Assembly: GCA_006937955.1 (NCBI GenBank)
Contig: SSNP01000039.1
Coordinates: forward strand, 540,893 to 604,892
Origin: Pachypanchax playfairii
Taxonomy: Eukaryota > Chordata > Actinopteri > Cyprinodontiformes > Aplocheilidae
Direction: 5' to 3'
DNA length: 64,000 nucleotides
The stretch's first letter is position 1; the number at the start of each line of letters is the position of its first letter. The translations under genes were made by a program, and so were the position numbers. Shown here piece after piece: positions 12,801-24,600 of the stretch. The notes beneath the pieces were generated by a model, which was not told the origin of the DNA, made no database searches, and worked only from the letters and a program-made list of their open reading frames with translations.

Positions 12801-15201
12801 GTTACAATCACAAAATGTGGGATAAATATATTAGATGTAATCAAAAGACTTTATATTGAGGAAAATCTTCTGTTTTGCAGGTAGCTTTGAGCTGATGTGC
12901 CTGAGATTAGTTAGTTCATACAACAGAGGCTCTTAAAATAGACTTTCCACAAAAAGTGACCTGGGAACTATTATCAATCTCTATCTCAAGTAGTAAACAC
13001 TAGTTCAATAGGTTGATATACAGCCTATATATAGCAGTAATAATCTAAAATCGATACAATATCGAAATGGGTGTCAGTGCGGAGAGGCCACCACATAGGT
13101 GATGTGTTATCCCACAAATAGCAACTAGGGGACTGTGGAGACCCCTGATTCTTGTCCAATACGGCAAAACAATAGCAGACCACTAGGTGTGTAATGTTTC
13201 ATTACCACAGCATTCAAAATAAATGACTTGAATTTTGAGATTGTGTATAAAAAAGAAGAATGACTACATGTTTCACAAGAAAAAGAGACCTGAGGTCAAA
13301 AGCAGTAGTTGTAATGCTAACAAGTGGGACAGGGGCAAAAAAACCTAACAAAAAGAAGAACAGTTTTATTGGCATACAGAAATACAAATTGCTTGAGTGA
13401 AAAATGACCATATGAATTGTGCTTTTAATTAAGATGGCTGAGAAAAAACAAACTGAAATCAAAATGGGACCAAGGCCTCATCCTTGTGGTATGCCAGAAA
13501 TCAACTGAGACTGTAAAAAGGGTGAGTGAGAGTTTAGGTTGTAGTTGTATGGCTGTACTAAAATTCAGAGCACTACACCATTTAAGAGGAAACAATATTG
13601 CATAAAGCTGCATCTGCTTGGATCTGCAAGATGAACAAACCAGTAGGTCATCATTCACCTTAGCAAGTTTGTCTGTCTCTCTGAATGTTTGTAAAACAAA
13701 CAATCATTCACAAACACAATTAACTATGCAGAAATTTAGACAACAGAACTTCAAGAAATTTCAATATTGGTCAAAAGAAACCAATATGGGACCCAAATTA
13801 GGCTCCCTTATCAGTAGAAGAAAAATTGGCATGTTTAAAGAGAAATGAACCAGTTTTCAGAAAATGACTAAACTTCACTTACAATAACAGATAAGATCAT
13901 TTGTGGAAGATTTATTTTTAAAAAAAAAACACAAAACACTGCAACGTTTTCAGTTTTAAGGGCAGTACAGTAAGTAGGCTTTTTTGATTTCTTATAAAAA
14001 TTAGTTCCGAAAAATGCTTGAGTTTCACTCAATGAGCCATCAATTTGTTTGAGACTTTATCAACATTTCTGACTGCTGTCATAAATGCTCATTTTATTAT
14101 CTAATTCTGAACTTTTATCCACAAATTCTTTTACTAATTGACAATTAGTAAAATAATTTATTGCAGATTTGTCATAAAAGAACCTATAACACACCTTTGC
14201 AATGAAACTAATAAATTAGTCCTGAATTTAAAGCTGGTTCTTTAAATATTGCAATATGGAAATGCCACCACACTCATTTCCATGACAATCCAGAAATGCA
14301 TGATGGCTATCATAGCCGTACAAAAGGAAGTAATTATGAAGGGCTTTGTTCATTGTTCAGTTTCTGTGATTACAACAGACTGCATGCCCTGATGATCATT
14401 GCTTCATAAATAGAAACGCTGTTAGCAATGCACACGTCCTTTTAAAAATGGATCTTTTGCTGTTACATCCCATTAAAAATGGATGAGGCTCAGGGTCACT
14501 GGGAGTTGGTCTTGTTTCTAAGCGCCATTCAACGTCAGATAAAAGTGAAAATACTCAAAATCTACATGGGATGGCAGAAGACACCTAAGTGTTATGTGAC
14601 CTTCCATTTCCCAGCAGTTTGGTGGAAAACAATCACATACGTATCATGGCACAGCAGTAAAGTGCTGACTTGCTCATGCTTGCTCTGTCAGCCAACATCT
14701 ATGTTCATCCACAGGGGGATGGAGTCATTCTCAGAGGATGAAGAAAGCCCTCACATGGTAGAAGGAGGCATTTTTCCAGGCCCATGCTCTGAAAATGGTC
14801 ATTAAATAGTCATGGGTCCCTGTGCTGAGCTCGCCGTGTCTGGCTAGACTAGGTTGGGCTTCTTCAGCCTTAGTGCTCGTGTTATGCTCATCGCTGCAGG
14901 GGTCAGGTAGAGTGCAGGCTGCTCTTCAGTTACAGCACCAGTTCATCTTCACTACATACACAACAGAATACACACACATTCACACACACAAAAAATAAAC
15001 CGTACACCTCACCGTAGCCCCGCCGGCTTGTCTGTGTTTCCGTAGGGTCATATCACGGTCACTGAGTGGTTTGACACATCACAGAGACACAGGAAAGGGG
15101 GCTCCTCTTATTTTTGGAAAAGCTTTCTGTCTCAGCAACGGATTTTTTTTTTGGGGTTGATACATATTTTTTTATGAATGGGTAAGTATGTCAGTATAGA
15201 C
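9891..15201. other. Single-copy AT-rich DNA, no gene recognised
   Basis: Over 5 kb without a repeat boundary, splice-supported exon or RNA gene that I can support. It includes an A14 run near 10145, a T-run near 12654-12666 and a long AT-rich section (11.4-14.3 kb). Open frames such as 14479-14805 are short and unlike any family I know. Confidence 0.5.
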
Positions 15202-15378
15202 CAGGGGAGTCAAACTCCAGGCCTCGAGGGCCACTATCCTGCATGTTTTAGATGGTTCCCTGTTTCTACACACCTGATTCAAATCCTCTGCATTCATCTG
15301 AATCAGGTGTGTAGAAGCAGAGAAACATGGGAAACATGTAGGATAGTGGCCCTCGAGGCCCGGAGTTTGACACCTGTG
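15202..15378. mobile_element. Palindromic hAT-type MITE with exact 8-bp target duplication
   Basis: The element begins CAGGGGAGTCAAACTCC, and the reverse complement of its end reads CACAGGTGTCAAACTCC. The inverted repeat continues inward through CCTCGAGGGCCACTATCCT, so almost the whole 177 bp folds into one hairpin. The 8-bp direct repeat GTATAGAC flanks it (15194-15201 and 15379-15386). An 8-bp duplication with CAG-type termini indicates hAT transposition. There is no coding sequence. The preserved duplication and arms suggest a moderately recent insertion. Confidence 0.85.
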
Positions 15379-16773
15379 GTATAGACCAACTCATCTTAAA
15401 TAGATGAAAAAGGTGTTTTAGAAAAGTTGATTTGAAGAGATAACAGGAATGAATTTATCATTATCATTTATGCTACATGAAACAACAAGTACAAAGCTGA
15501 TTGCATAAAACTTCAGTAATTCATCAATAGTCTGAGACATAAATCCAAAAATTTGTTTCTGAACATTTTTAAGCTATACTCACCCTAAAAATCAGCTTTA
15601 AATGTTTAAAAATAACTAGTTTATCATTTTTTAGGTTCACATTCAAATAGAAAACATCTAGATGGCACAATGGAACTTGTATAAACGCAGCACTCACTAA
15701 AGAAAATCTAAAACTTATTTGTATCAAACTAGATGACTTTCTGTCTAGCAAGGACACCCAAGTAGGCTTTCTGCCTCAACCAGGGTCATTATACCACAAT
15801 TAAACTCCGGAATTTAAATAAAAAGGCACAAAAACAACTACAAGTTATTTTAAAACATTATAGAAACTAATAATAAAAAGCCCTTATTCGTTTGTCCAGG
15901 AATAAATCTTTGAGATAAAAAATCCAAAATGTTTCTAATAAAATAAATATTGCCGCCTCTCTGATTAGATTTAATTACTTTAATACACAGGTGAATTTTT
16001 AACTGACTTCAACAGAAGAGAAGTGCTATACTGCATTCGATAAGCTACTGGCTCTGCCCTGGATGGTGTGTATGTATTTGGAGTGACTGGAGTCATTTTT
16101 TCTTGTGGAGATGGAGTTTGTGAGGCACCACACTGACAGCTGAGGATCACCATTTTCAGTCCATTTTACATCTGCTAGTTTTACAGAGATCCCACAAGGA
16201 TAACTGGGATAAACAGATAACCGCTGATTCTGCTGATGGTTGCAGAATGGATTCTCTGCACTCATGGGTTTTTGTTCTCCCACCACACAGACATCTGGTG
16301 CCACATCAGCAGAATATCCCACCAGTGAGTGTAAGTTGCCTTGTATGCTTAGTTTAATGTTGTTGGACCTTAATGGTCAGAGCTGTCAATTAGCGCCGTT
16401 AGCAATGCGCCCCAGTGGACATGCTGACCACCTCAAAGAGAAGAAGTCACTGCTCATTTCCCTTGATTTCCAAACCTAATTTAATATCTGAAGATTGTTT
16501 ATTCATGATTCACATTCGGAATGAAGTTTAACACAGTTTTTTCCCTGTGGTGTCACAAACTCTGGTATTTCTCTTTTTACTGCATCACCACAATCGTAAA
16601 CTGAAGTAACAATGATAATCAGTTTTCACTGGCAGCACAGTCTTTTGGATTTGCTTTACCTACTTTCTTGAAAACATGGTTGAAGTTTAAAATCAATGCT
16701 TCTAAATCCCCACTAATTCTATGTGAAGGAGTCACCTTTCAAAATATGTCATGGGTCTGATTTACTTTTATAC
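15379..16773. other. Single-copy DNA; one unexplained 98-codon open frame
   Basis: Mostly AT-rich sequence. The minus-strand frame at 16026-16322 (98 codons, Cys- and Ser-containing, no transmembrane or repeat bias) is the only one with coding-like composition. I do not recognise it, and flanking splice signals are unconvincing. Confidence 0.4.
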
Positions 16774-16870
16774 AGTAATCCCTTGCTTTATCGTGCTTTG
16801 CCCTTTGTGGCCTCACTGAATCACTGATTGTATATGCAAGTATATATACTGTATGTGTATATACACATGA
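16774..16870. repeat. Possible pogo/Tigger-like end fragment
   Basis: CAGTAATCCCTTGCTTTATCG resembles, with CpG decay, the CAGTAATCCCTCGCTT-type termini of pogo-like or related DNA repeats. It is followed by a TA-rich palindromic stretch. No opposite terminus or target duplication was found, so this is weak. Confidence 0.3.
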
Positions 16871-19800
16871 CCATGGGTCTTTTTGTTTTTGGTACATGCT
16901 TCTTTATTTTGTTTCCTCAGCTGATTTCATAGACGGGACATGATTGGCGGATGGCTGAGAAGTCCATGGTTATGTATCATGGGTGGTGATTGGCTCAGAT
17001 TAAGCACATAGTTAAGTATCCTGATTGCTGATTAGCCACCATCTTGTCTTACTTCTTCAGCATCAACCTGCTTCACAGCATAAAGTGTGTTTATATGGGC
17101 TACATATACGTACGTATAAAGATAACCATGTAAACAAAATTTGTACTTTGTGAATTTTCATCGTTTGCTAGAGATTCCGTAATGCAACTGCTGTGATTGA
17201 GCAGGAATCACTGTCTTTTTCTGCATTTGTCCCCAAATTTTGGAGAAAACACTGTCAAATTCTGTATTTAAATGGTTTCTAACTTGGGTTTGTCATTGGT
17301 CAGCTGGTCAGAAAATTTCTAATGCCAAGGAAACTCACCAGTTTTCAAATTTGTTGATTAAAGAGCCAATAACTGAATATTTAAGGTATAAAATCTAGCC
17401 CCAAAAGATGTGTGATAAGAACTAAAGACACTCAGTATGTCTACATTTATATGGCTTAGTGATCATGATTGTAATTGAGTTTCCTTCAAGTATCCTGAAG
17501 TGTTTCTTTGCACTAAATGCACCCTCCCAGACTCATCCTCAGGCCTAAAGGCATGCACCTTGCATAATCAACATGCCCAACAAGCAAGAGCTGAATCAGT
17601 GGGGTGATGAATGACTTCCAACACACTGTAGACTCAGCAAATGTTAAATATTCTCATTAGCTGGTTGAGAGCTCACACACATACTTCAGCAGCCCTGCTA
17701 TGCATATAAGAGTTTGAGCCTGAGGCATTTCAAACAACACCACCTCATCTTCCTTCATCACCATGCCTCTTTTTCTTTCTATCCATCATTTGTTGGCTTT
17801 CAGAGCTGTCGTTCATGTCTCTGTCAAAGCAGACCCAGTAGAAGTGAGACTCCAGACATGAGCAGACACCTGAGCTGTTGTAACTGGTCCTACCCTTTGG
17901 GAAGGCAGATACAGGCTGTTATAGCACAAGAATGAAGATGAACAGAAGCAGGTGTCCTCACTAAACACTGTCCTGAACCCTGCTCGGTTTTAGATTTCTG
18001 TTTTGACAACTATCACTACAAGTAAATGCACCCCATGAACAGTAAATAGTGAGGTTGTGATCAGTCAGGATCTGCCAGCAGTGAACTGCGGTCATCACAA
18101 ATCTCAATTTGGGAAATCTGGGAGATTTTTTGTGGGAATAAAGCTAACAGCGACTTGAAGCAGAGGGAATGTCTGTCATCTAAAACAACTCAATGTTTCT
18201 GGCAATGTGACCAAACAATATGTTTGGCATCATTACACCCTGTCATTTTGAATGAGACAAAAGAGACGTTTGTTAGGCTGATCGTTCCACAGACCAGACA
18301 ATGTCCATGTAACCTAATTGTGTTCAAAGAGACGACCGCAGATTAGCTGCAATTCACAGTTATGGTAACCTGGCTGTGCCAGATCTATGTGTAGCCCCAC
18401 GTGTCCAGTCGCTGCTATGCATGCATCTGGGATTTCTCTGTGTGAAAAGGTCTGGAAAGGGGAGGGACATCTGGTAAAATATTTTAAGCTCATTGGAGGA
18501 CGCGCCACCAAGTGTCTGCCTTTCATGATTTGTCTTTAGCCAATCACAGTAAATCAAGCTCTTGCAAATCCAGTCGGGAGTAAAACACACGCTTAGCTAC
18601 CACAAAGAAAAACACAACACATCTTTACCATCAAGAAATGTAAAACGTTCTTACTTTTACTCATTTTTCAACCAAGAAATCATCTCTAGTTCTCCTAAAA
18701 ACAGATTCAATAGCCGCTTTTATGCGTACATCCACCGGTGCCGCCATGTTTGCCTTTCTTTGCCTGCTTGGGCACTTGCTGCCAATCATACCTGAACACC
18801 CGCCCCAAAGCACCATGCTAACACATGATTGGTCCAAACCTTTTTTGTCTGAGGAAGACGGTTTCTTTGGAGCGGTTCAAAATGGATTTTCATGGGTTTG
18901 GAAAACTCCAAATCTTGCAGTGCAAGGTTACAGTTATGGCAATCTAATCCCAAAATATCAGCCATGACCAACACAGATGAGCAATTACAGAAGCAAAGAC
19001 AATCATCCAGAATATACGGATGAACATTTGGTTGGACAGACAGATCAACTATGAGTTGAGTCAGCTGATCAGTGCATACAGTTAGCATAACAACAAGGAT
19101 GTTGTTTGGTAAAGAAAATCATATGTGAGAGTTTCTCCCCGATTCTCTAAACTGACTTTTACTCTGACAGCTGTCAGCTACATGTAAGATAGTGACTGCT
19201 CATGTGAAAGTTGTACAACTCAATTAAAAAAAGAGTTATGACTTTAAACTCCTTTATAATTCAAATGTTACTTGATGCAATTAGCTCTAATTTAAATACT
19301 ATCAAGATGCTAACGGAATGTCTTTGAGGAAAATTGTCTAGAATAAAAAAAAAAATAAAAAGAAGACAAGACAAGCCGGGAGAGAGAGCTTTCAGCTATC
19401 CATCTCTGGTTTCAGAATTCAGACTGCTGACAGCTGGGTCCCACAGCACAGGCCTCTGGGCTGTAACCACGGATACTCAGACAAACCAAGAGCTGTCAAT
19501 CAAATAGTACCAGCTAGACAGAGTCACAGGAGGTGGGAAAACAAGATAGCAAGACACCAACTCAGAGTACATGTGCGTATAGGTGTGTGTGAGTGTGCAT
19601 CAAAGACCACATGAAAACAAATGCAGATGCACACTGAAGTGGAGTAATATCAGCAGACACGTTTGGAGTAGCTACACATACAGACACAGAACAAAAAAAA
19701 AAAAAAAAGAATAATTTTCAATACTGGGAAAAGTTCAGGGAGACTCCAGGCTTAAACACACAGACAGGCTGATAACAGATAACTGCTACCTCATGAATTT

Positions 19801-21423
19801 TGCAACTGTCTAAATCTCTTTGACATTTTTATACAAGCGTGCTCTTCTTTCGGTGAGTACTACTATGTTTCTTTTAAGACAGATAAAAAATGGCGTGAAG
19901 TGGGCACAGTAAAACAAAAGTTAGGTGGCACCAGAGGCTTGTTGTATAAGCGTATACAGTCTAGTTCAATAGGAGCTCTGGCAATATTTACAAATGAATA
20001 CACAGGCAAGAAGTGAGAGCTTCAACGTGTACTTGAACATCTCTATAAAAAAAGATATTTTTTCTGTAAAGTTTTTTTTTTCTTTTTTCCCCAGGTGGTA
20101 ATTATGGATTTGTATGCTACAGTATAAAGCAACTTTATCCAAGGTCTTTTACTTACATTCATTACAGCTCTTATGTAGAAACATCGATAAGGGAAAGCAA
20201 ACAGAATATACGTATGAAAGCACTTGAGAAAAAAAGCACAGTCTACCCAACAATTTCTGCACTTTGAATTGTTTACAGCAAAAGAATAACAAATAAATTA
20301 TTCAAATCTCTACCTTGGTGAATTAAGAGAGTCGTGGGATTCTCTTTGTTTCACACCCTGGCATTGATTTTTCCTAGTGGCAATGTGTGGGATGCCTGAA
20401 GGTTAGACTCACAGCCAGTATGTAGATAAATGGCTGCTGAGCTCTGAAGTTTGATCCAAATGAAGCAATGATGTAGCTCACTGGCCTGAGCCCACACTGA
20501 AGTGGAAGTGTGTGCTGGTTAAACGCAGTCTAGTTGAGTGATGTGTGTGTAAGAGTGAGAGCTGAATTTTTTAAAAAAGCCCATCATTACGGCTCACATG
20601 AAAAAAAAAAAAAGAACAAAAAGATGTAGTAAGGTTGACAGAGCTCCACCTGAGCCTCAGCTTCCCCTGATCATTTATTTAAATTAGTCAAAGTGGAGTT
20701 TTGAAATATTCTGATTCTTCTTGGATGGCAACAACATTTTTATCAAGGTGGGCTTGAAACACACACACACGAGCACACGCATGCACACACAGTTACACCA
20801 CGTCGATTGAAATTTGTAAGAACATTAAAAACCCAAAAATGTTGAACAAAATACTGGTTCTCTACCTGTTCGTCTACATGTCCAAAGAAAATTAAACAAT
20901 AAAAGAACACAGTAAAATATAATTCACTACAGGGTGAACATAATAACTCTGTCTGGTTTGAATGTCAAGAATTAAAAAAAAGAGTGTTTATCAGGATTGA
21001 ACAGTGTGAAAGGGCAGACTGTTTTTCTGACATACAGGGGTGTGTGCACTCCTGACCTCAATGACCTTTAATGTAACATTAGGAAATCTGATAAGAAGGT
21101 GCAAAGCCAGTTGATGGTTTAAAAACAAACAATAAAATCTTGCAGACATTTATTGAAATAACCTGTTTGAAAATGCTGATAGACAAAGATGCACCAGATG
21201 CTCAGGAATGAGTGCAGGATTATAATTTTGTTGCCTAAGAGGAAGTGTGTGGCATCCTGGGGGGGGGGGCAGGTACTTGGTGGCGTGAGGATGGACACAA
21301 CAGTGTGTTGGGAGACAGAATCTTGTCAACAGAGCCATTAAACTAATGTGCAAAGAACATTTATGCCATCACTTCTTCCTACCAACATATGTCAGTTGAC
21401 AGGTTGTATCACTCCATCTAGAC
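16871..21423. other. Single-copy DNA, no gene recognised
   Basis: Contains short homopolymers (A16 near 19692, A13 near 20600) and a CA-rich microsatellite near 20759-20800. A perfect 14-bp palindrome (TATACGTACGTATA) lies near 17105. No coding or transposon signature that I can support. Confidence 0.5.
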
Positions 21424-21624
21424 CACAGGTTTCAAACTCCCCTACCCAGAAGGTTTTAGATGTTCCTCTGCTTCAACACACCTGGTTTGGATGAGCAGGT
21501 CGTTAACAGGCAAAACTTGACATGATGAGGACATAATTAAATAATTTTAATCAGGTGTTGGAGCTGAAAAATATCTAAAACCTGCAGTTTAGCAGCACTC
21601 AAGGACTGGAGTTTGAAACCCCTG
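21424..21624. mobile_element. hAT-type MITE with exact 8-bp target duplication (second copy)
   Basis: The termini are CACAGGTTTCAAACTCC and, from the other strand, CAGGGGTTTCAAACTCCAGTC. The flanking direct repeat is ATCTAGAC at 21416-21423 and 21625-21632. The termini match those of the 15.2-kb element, but the interior differs and is longer (201 bp) and less palindromic. The two therefore belong to the same terminal-repeat group but to different subfamilies. Non-coding. Confidence 0.82.
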
Positions 21625-24600
21625 ATCTAGACAGAGGTAGAAGCTCACTGTGTAACCTGAATGTCCTGCATCCTTATCATCATAGCTAAGCCATGTCACG
21701 GTGAACATAATCAGCTGTTTTCCCCAGTTTTTACTGAAGGGGTTTTTGTGCAATCCACAGGATGGGTACCATGGAGACAGGCCATAGTGGGCCACACGGA
21801 GTGCTGGGACTGGCAAGTCCCTGCTGCAAACCGGGTATCAGGAGAGCTGAGCTAATTCCTTCCCCCTTGGTGTAAATAGTATATAATAATGTATTCACAT
21901 ATATACAAAGCAGAACTTTTATTCTCACAGAATCCATTGCTGAGGATATTTTAGGTGAAGAATAGCTGAATGAACAGATAACAATCCAGCTGAAAACACT
22001 CCTCTTTGAATTACACCATCTTCAGTTAACAAACCCTCAGTCCTTCCTCCTTACTTACCAGCCTGTCTGCAGTCTGTCGACCCAAATATAGTCACAGCCA
22101 TACGAAGAGTACCACTGCTATATATTGGAGTTTCATTTAATCCTCTGTGCACACCAGCAATTATTTCTATTTATATTAAAGTGTTATTGTCTGCAGTTTT
22201 CTTAAAGATAAGCAATGATAAATAGACCACATGCCATGAATTATGGATGAGACTTGTGCATAGGAGGAAATCCATTTAATTGTACTCACTCGTACATTCA
22301 TAATAATACGTCACTAAAATGTATGTACAGTATCTCCACCTTCACATCAGAAAAAGATTCTCTTTACATGGACGCTTCTTTTTCTCCAGTGCTATGCTAA
22401 TCACTCATGTGACTGCCTGTGTGCTCCTGAGTGTATGTTGGTACTTATGTCACACACAACCCCCCACATCCCACCCAATCCAATGCCCAGCAGTCCTCCC
22501 GACTGTGCAGCGCAGCAAAATTGGCCTGAGAGGTTTGGGAACATTCCCCCCCTTACAAACGGAGGCGAATCAATAACGTCTCGGTTGAGGGAGCCGCTTT
22601 CCATATGAAGGTGAGCTGACTCAGCAGCCCCAGATGCAGAGGTGGGGGGGGTGTAGAGTGAGATGGAAATGATTGCTTTACAAGCGGTAAAATGCACGGC
22701 AGTGTTGAGAGCCCTCTGCGGACACTATGCTACACGTATTTTCAATCCTCCGGTGGAGAAAACGTGCTGGAAAGGCTGAGGAGAGTGCACACATCCACGC
22801 TTGGCTTGTAAATACAATGGTCCCCTATTTTCGAAGCTGTGAATCCAATAGAGTTATTTTTCCCTTTTGCTTATTCATACTTGTACTATGCAAGTGTACA
22901 ATACTATAGAAGCTCAGCAAGCTGTAATTTATTTTTTTTGTCAGAAATACAGTATTGAAAATTCCTGTTTTACATTATTTAAAAACTATTTAGTCTCCTT
23001 GGTCTCAGCAGCAATCAGTATGTGTTGACTGAATGTTGAAGTTTACTAATTAGAGGGCGCTCAGGCAGTTTGTATGCGTGAGAAGAAGGTGGACGTGGCA
23101 GGGTGCAGAGACGTCCTTCAGGCTCAGCAGGGGATCTCCTCCAGCAGCAGTTGTTGGCATCGGAGAGGAGAAAACCGTATTATTTTTCATCATAAGTCCC
23201 GAAGAGCTGTTTCATCTGTCAGCATGCCCTATAGATCCATCCCCTCACATACACTGTCTCCCTTTCTGAAATGTTTCAATCCTTCTTTTACATCCTAAAC
23301 AAAACAGAATCTATTCATGTGAAGCAGCTCTGCGTCTCCACAAGTTTAACATTTTTAAGTTGAAACAGTTTCCAAAAGCATCCAATCACTCAATGAGCAT
23401 CAAATGAATCTTTATTTCAGTTCACAGCAAATGTTTTCCTGCAGAAGATTCACTGACATCCGTCATCCATCACAGCGAAATACTTTTCATGCTCATTTAT
23501 GCTGCCGCCATGTGATTATTTCATAGAGATTTCGAAAACACTCCTTTTTGTTGTGTGGTTAAGGGCTCTCTACACTGGACAATTAAAAGCTTTGTCTGTG
23601 ATTTTACGGACTATGTTGTTGGGAAAAAGTATACATCAAATAAAGTGGAAATGTGTGTGTTGGATATTATAAAAACAGCTGCTAAATTCAGTGATTTCCA
23701 GCTTATTTTTAAAAAAGGTGGTTTTTAACACTAAAAACTGAAATGTCAGATCTGAGGGGGAGGTCACGGAACACACCACAGCATTTAGTGTAAACTAACC
23801 ATTACTGCTGATGTTAGTGTTTGCTGAGTTTTCAGCATCAGCAGCAAGATGCAGTCCAAAAAAAAGGGAGTAATTAAGAAAATCAGCAATGTTTAACACC
23901 TGGATTCAGCACAAGCAAAAAAAAAAACAAACAAAAAAAAAAACTGCTGCTTTAGGTTTACCCAACTGGAAGAAGAAGAAAACCTGCAGAGAAGTTAGAT
24001 CTCAGATTTTGGACTAATAGAATAATAAAGTGAAACGGGGAAAAATCAATGAGTGGATAAAAGTCCGAAGTCGGAGCTGGGAGGGAGTAATAAATGAAGG
24101 TGTAGGGCAGAATAAGTAAAGTTGTAACTCTGACAAATTCTAAAAGCAATGAAACGTTCAGCCTGATGGATTACTCACTTCCAGCAAAGTTTAGATTTTT
24201 GCAAGTGGCTTTTTAAATCTGTTGCGGATAGACTTCAATGGTTTCATATGAGGGGAATCAGTCCAAAAGCTCATGATAGGTTAATAAAGCAGTGCATGTA
24301 TATATGATGTACAGGCAGTGCATCCATTGATGTTCCTTCAGACATGAACAGAGGGAAAATCATCACCCTCCAAAGGCTAAAGGCGAGTCTCATCTCCCGC
24401 AGGTGTACAAGGTGGTTGGGCAGCGTCTCTTTCACTCAGCGGGGATGATAAATAAACACTGTAGCAACAGCCTTTCATCCGATCACTCCAAGAAAGGCAG
24501 CCACTGTCATTTCGTTATCTAACAGAAAGTGAAGAACCAAAAGAAACATTTTTAAAGGAATGCTCTTAGTGACAGGCTGAATGTAGTCCCGCCTCACTGT

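Noticed and set aside
17105..17118. Perfect 14-bp palindrome as a regulatory site
   Set aside because: TATACGTACGTATA is a simple alternating sequence in an AT-rich region; likely chance.
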